NCBI GenBank assembly: GCA_949752745.1
Contig: OX457025.1
Span: forward strand, 94,677,804 to 94,741,803
Source: Protula sp. h YS-2021
Lineage: Eukaryota; Annelida; Polychaeta; Sabellida; Serpulidae
DNA: 64,000 nucleotides
Direction of reading: 5' to 3'
Below are positions 63,151 through 64,000 of this stretch, piece after piece (within the stretch, counting starts at the first letter, position 1; each line of letters begins with the position of its first letter). The notes under the pieces were generated by a model. That model did not search any database. It was not told where the DNA came from and saw only the letters and a list, made by a program, of their open reading frames with translations. A program made the translations under genes and the position numbers.

Positions 63151-63300
63151 TTTATGATGGATCACAGGGAAGGGGGTGTGAACCCCCTCCCCGTCCACCG
63201 GGGGAGGGGGGGGAGAGAAGGAGGCCACTCACGTAGCAACTGGTTACCATGCGTGTCCATGACTCTATGATGGATCACAGGGTAGGGGTGTGAAACACAG
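63151..63300. repeat. Short direct repeat with a GTTACCATGC-family fragment
   Basis: TATGATGGATCACAGGGAAG and TATGATGGATCACAGGGTAG lie about 113 bases apart, each followed by GGGGTGTGAA. GGTTACCATGCGTGTCCATG sits between them (from 63242). Confidence 0.75.
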
Positions 63301-64000
63301 CATTTGTAAAAATTACGACGGATGGTTTAATGTTTGGTTGACCACATCAACATGCAATGTAATATGGCCATAAAATCACCATATGTGGTCTGTTTCATAT
63401 GATGCCCAAATGTGCAGTAGAGTCTCTTTCACCTTTAGCATTTGAACACAATTAATTCACTGAATGAAAACTTACCATATGTTTGCAGGTGACAACGAAG
63501 AAACCATATGTTGAATTGACATCTTGTATTTGGCTGTTAAATTGAGTTGGGGCTACGTTTGTAAAACACCATTGCAAAGCTGTGACTGAAGTATTCTGAA
63601 CAAATGATATAATTGTTACATTTTGCATAACTGTATTTTCTACTCAAATATAATCGCCAGCCTGTGATAGTCCCTAGAGGAAGGAAAGTTTGTTTGTACT
63701 CGCCATGGAACAACAGTTAGGACGCAGGAATAAAAATTAATTAGTCAAGAAACTAGAAGTGACTAATGCTATTTGTCACGCATTTTGCTTTTATATGTGT
63801 TATTTTTAGTTTTTTTTAGTGGGTGCCTGGCGGAATGATGTAGAAACAGTGTTGCATAAACCCCGTGACGGTTCCCATAAAACAAGAACATGGCACTTGC
63901 AGGTCTATCGCGTTTAATTACATCATTTCCGGCGCGTTTGATATATGGCAAACCTTTGGCCATTTAGTGACCGCGTCATATCTACAAGAAAGACGCGCTT
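63301..64000. other. Non-coding DNA to the window end
   Basis: AT-rich; no exon, RNA gene or repeat recognised. Confidence 0.45.

Overview
The window is metazoan nuclear DNA: genes are split by long GT-AG introns, the sequence is AT-rich and packed with micro- and minisatellites, and it carries DIRS, LINE, Tc1/mariner and hAT relics. No single signature fixes the species. A marine invertebrate (mollusc-, annelid- or brachiopod-like) is my best but weak guess. There is no sign of bacterial or organellar sequence.

One host gene dominates. On the minus strand, eleven exons between 42263 and 3466 join with perfectly matching reading phases into about 793 codons of a single-pass membrane protein. 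The order is second half of CUB1, then CUB2, CUB3, CUB4 and CUB5, an LDL-receptor class A module, a transmembrane helix, a basic stop-transfer and a short cytoplasmic tail ending in a class I PDZ-ligand sequence (VSIV). Five CUBs plus LDLa plus one membrane span is the architecture of nematode LEV-10 (acetylcholine-receptor clustering) and an enlarged version of the NETO family. The 5' exons (signal peptide, first half of CUB1) were not found and should lie upstream, beyond the window or in the 200-base assembly gap.

The most unusual feature is in two introns of this gene. Two minisatellites each begin at a 5' splice site and are built from tandem copies of that exon/intron junction. Downstream of exon D a roughly 28-bp unit (22 exon-like bases plus GTATGT) is repeated about 16 times. 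Downstream of exon I an 85-bp unit (about 63 exon-like bases plus GTAAGT and about 16 more intron bases) is repeated about 10 times in an alternating two-unit pattern. Each array places about nine decoy donors in a row after the true one.

Layout: 1-3465, 3' flank and 3' UTR with dispersed repeats; 3466-7870, last exons (J, K, I, H, G) with the 85-bp array; 7871-15302, exons F, E, D with a GC-rich minisatellite split by a LINE fragment with a perfect 15-bp target duplication, an internally deleted Tc1/mariner transposase and the 28-bp array; 15303-23917, exons C and B with a MITE and a fold-back element; 23918-42048, an 18-kb intron holding a 2-kb tandem duplication, long microsatellites and a repeat with nuclear-receptor half-sites; 42049-42263, exon A; 42488-42888, a perfect 66-bp inverted repeat; about 43.9-49.0 kb, a DIRS-like retrotransposon (gag, RT/RNase H, tyrosine recombinase) abutting the gap; 51786-53299, an internally deleted hAT element; 53.3-64 kb, repeats and unassigned non-coding DNA.
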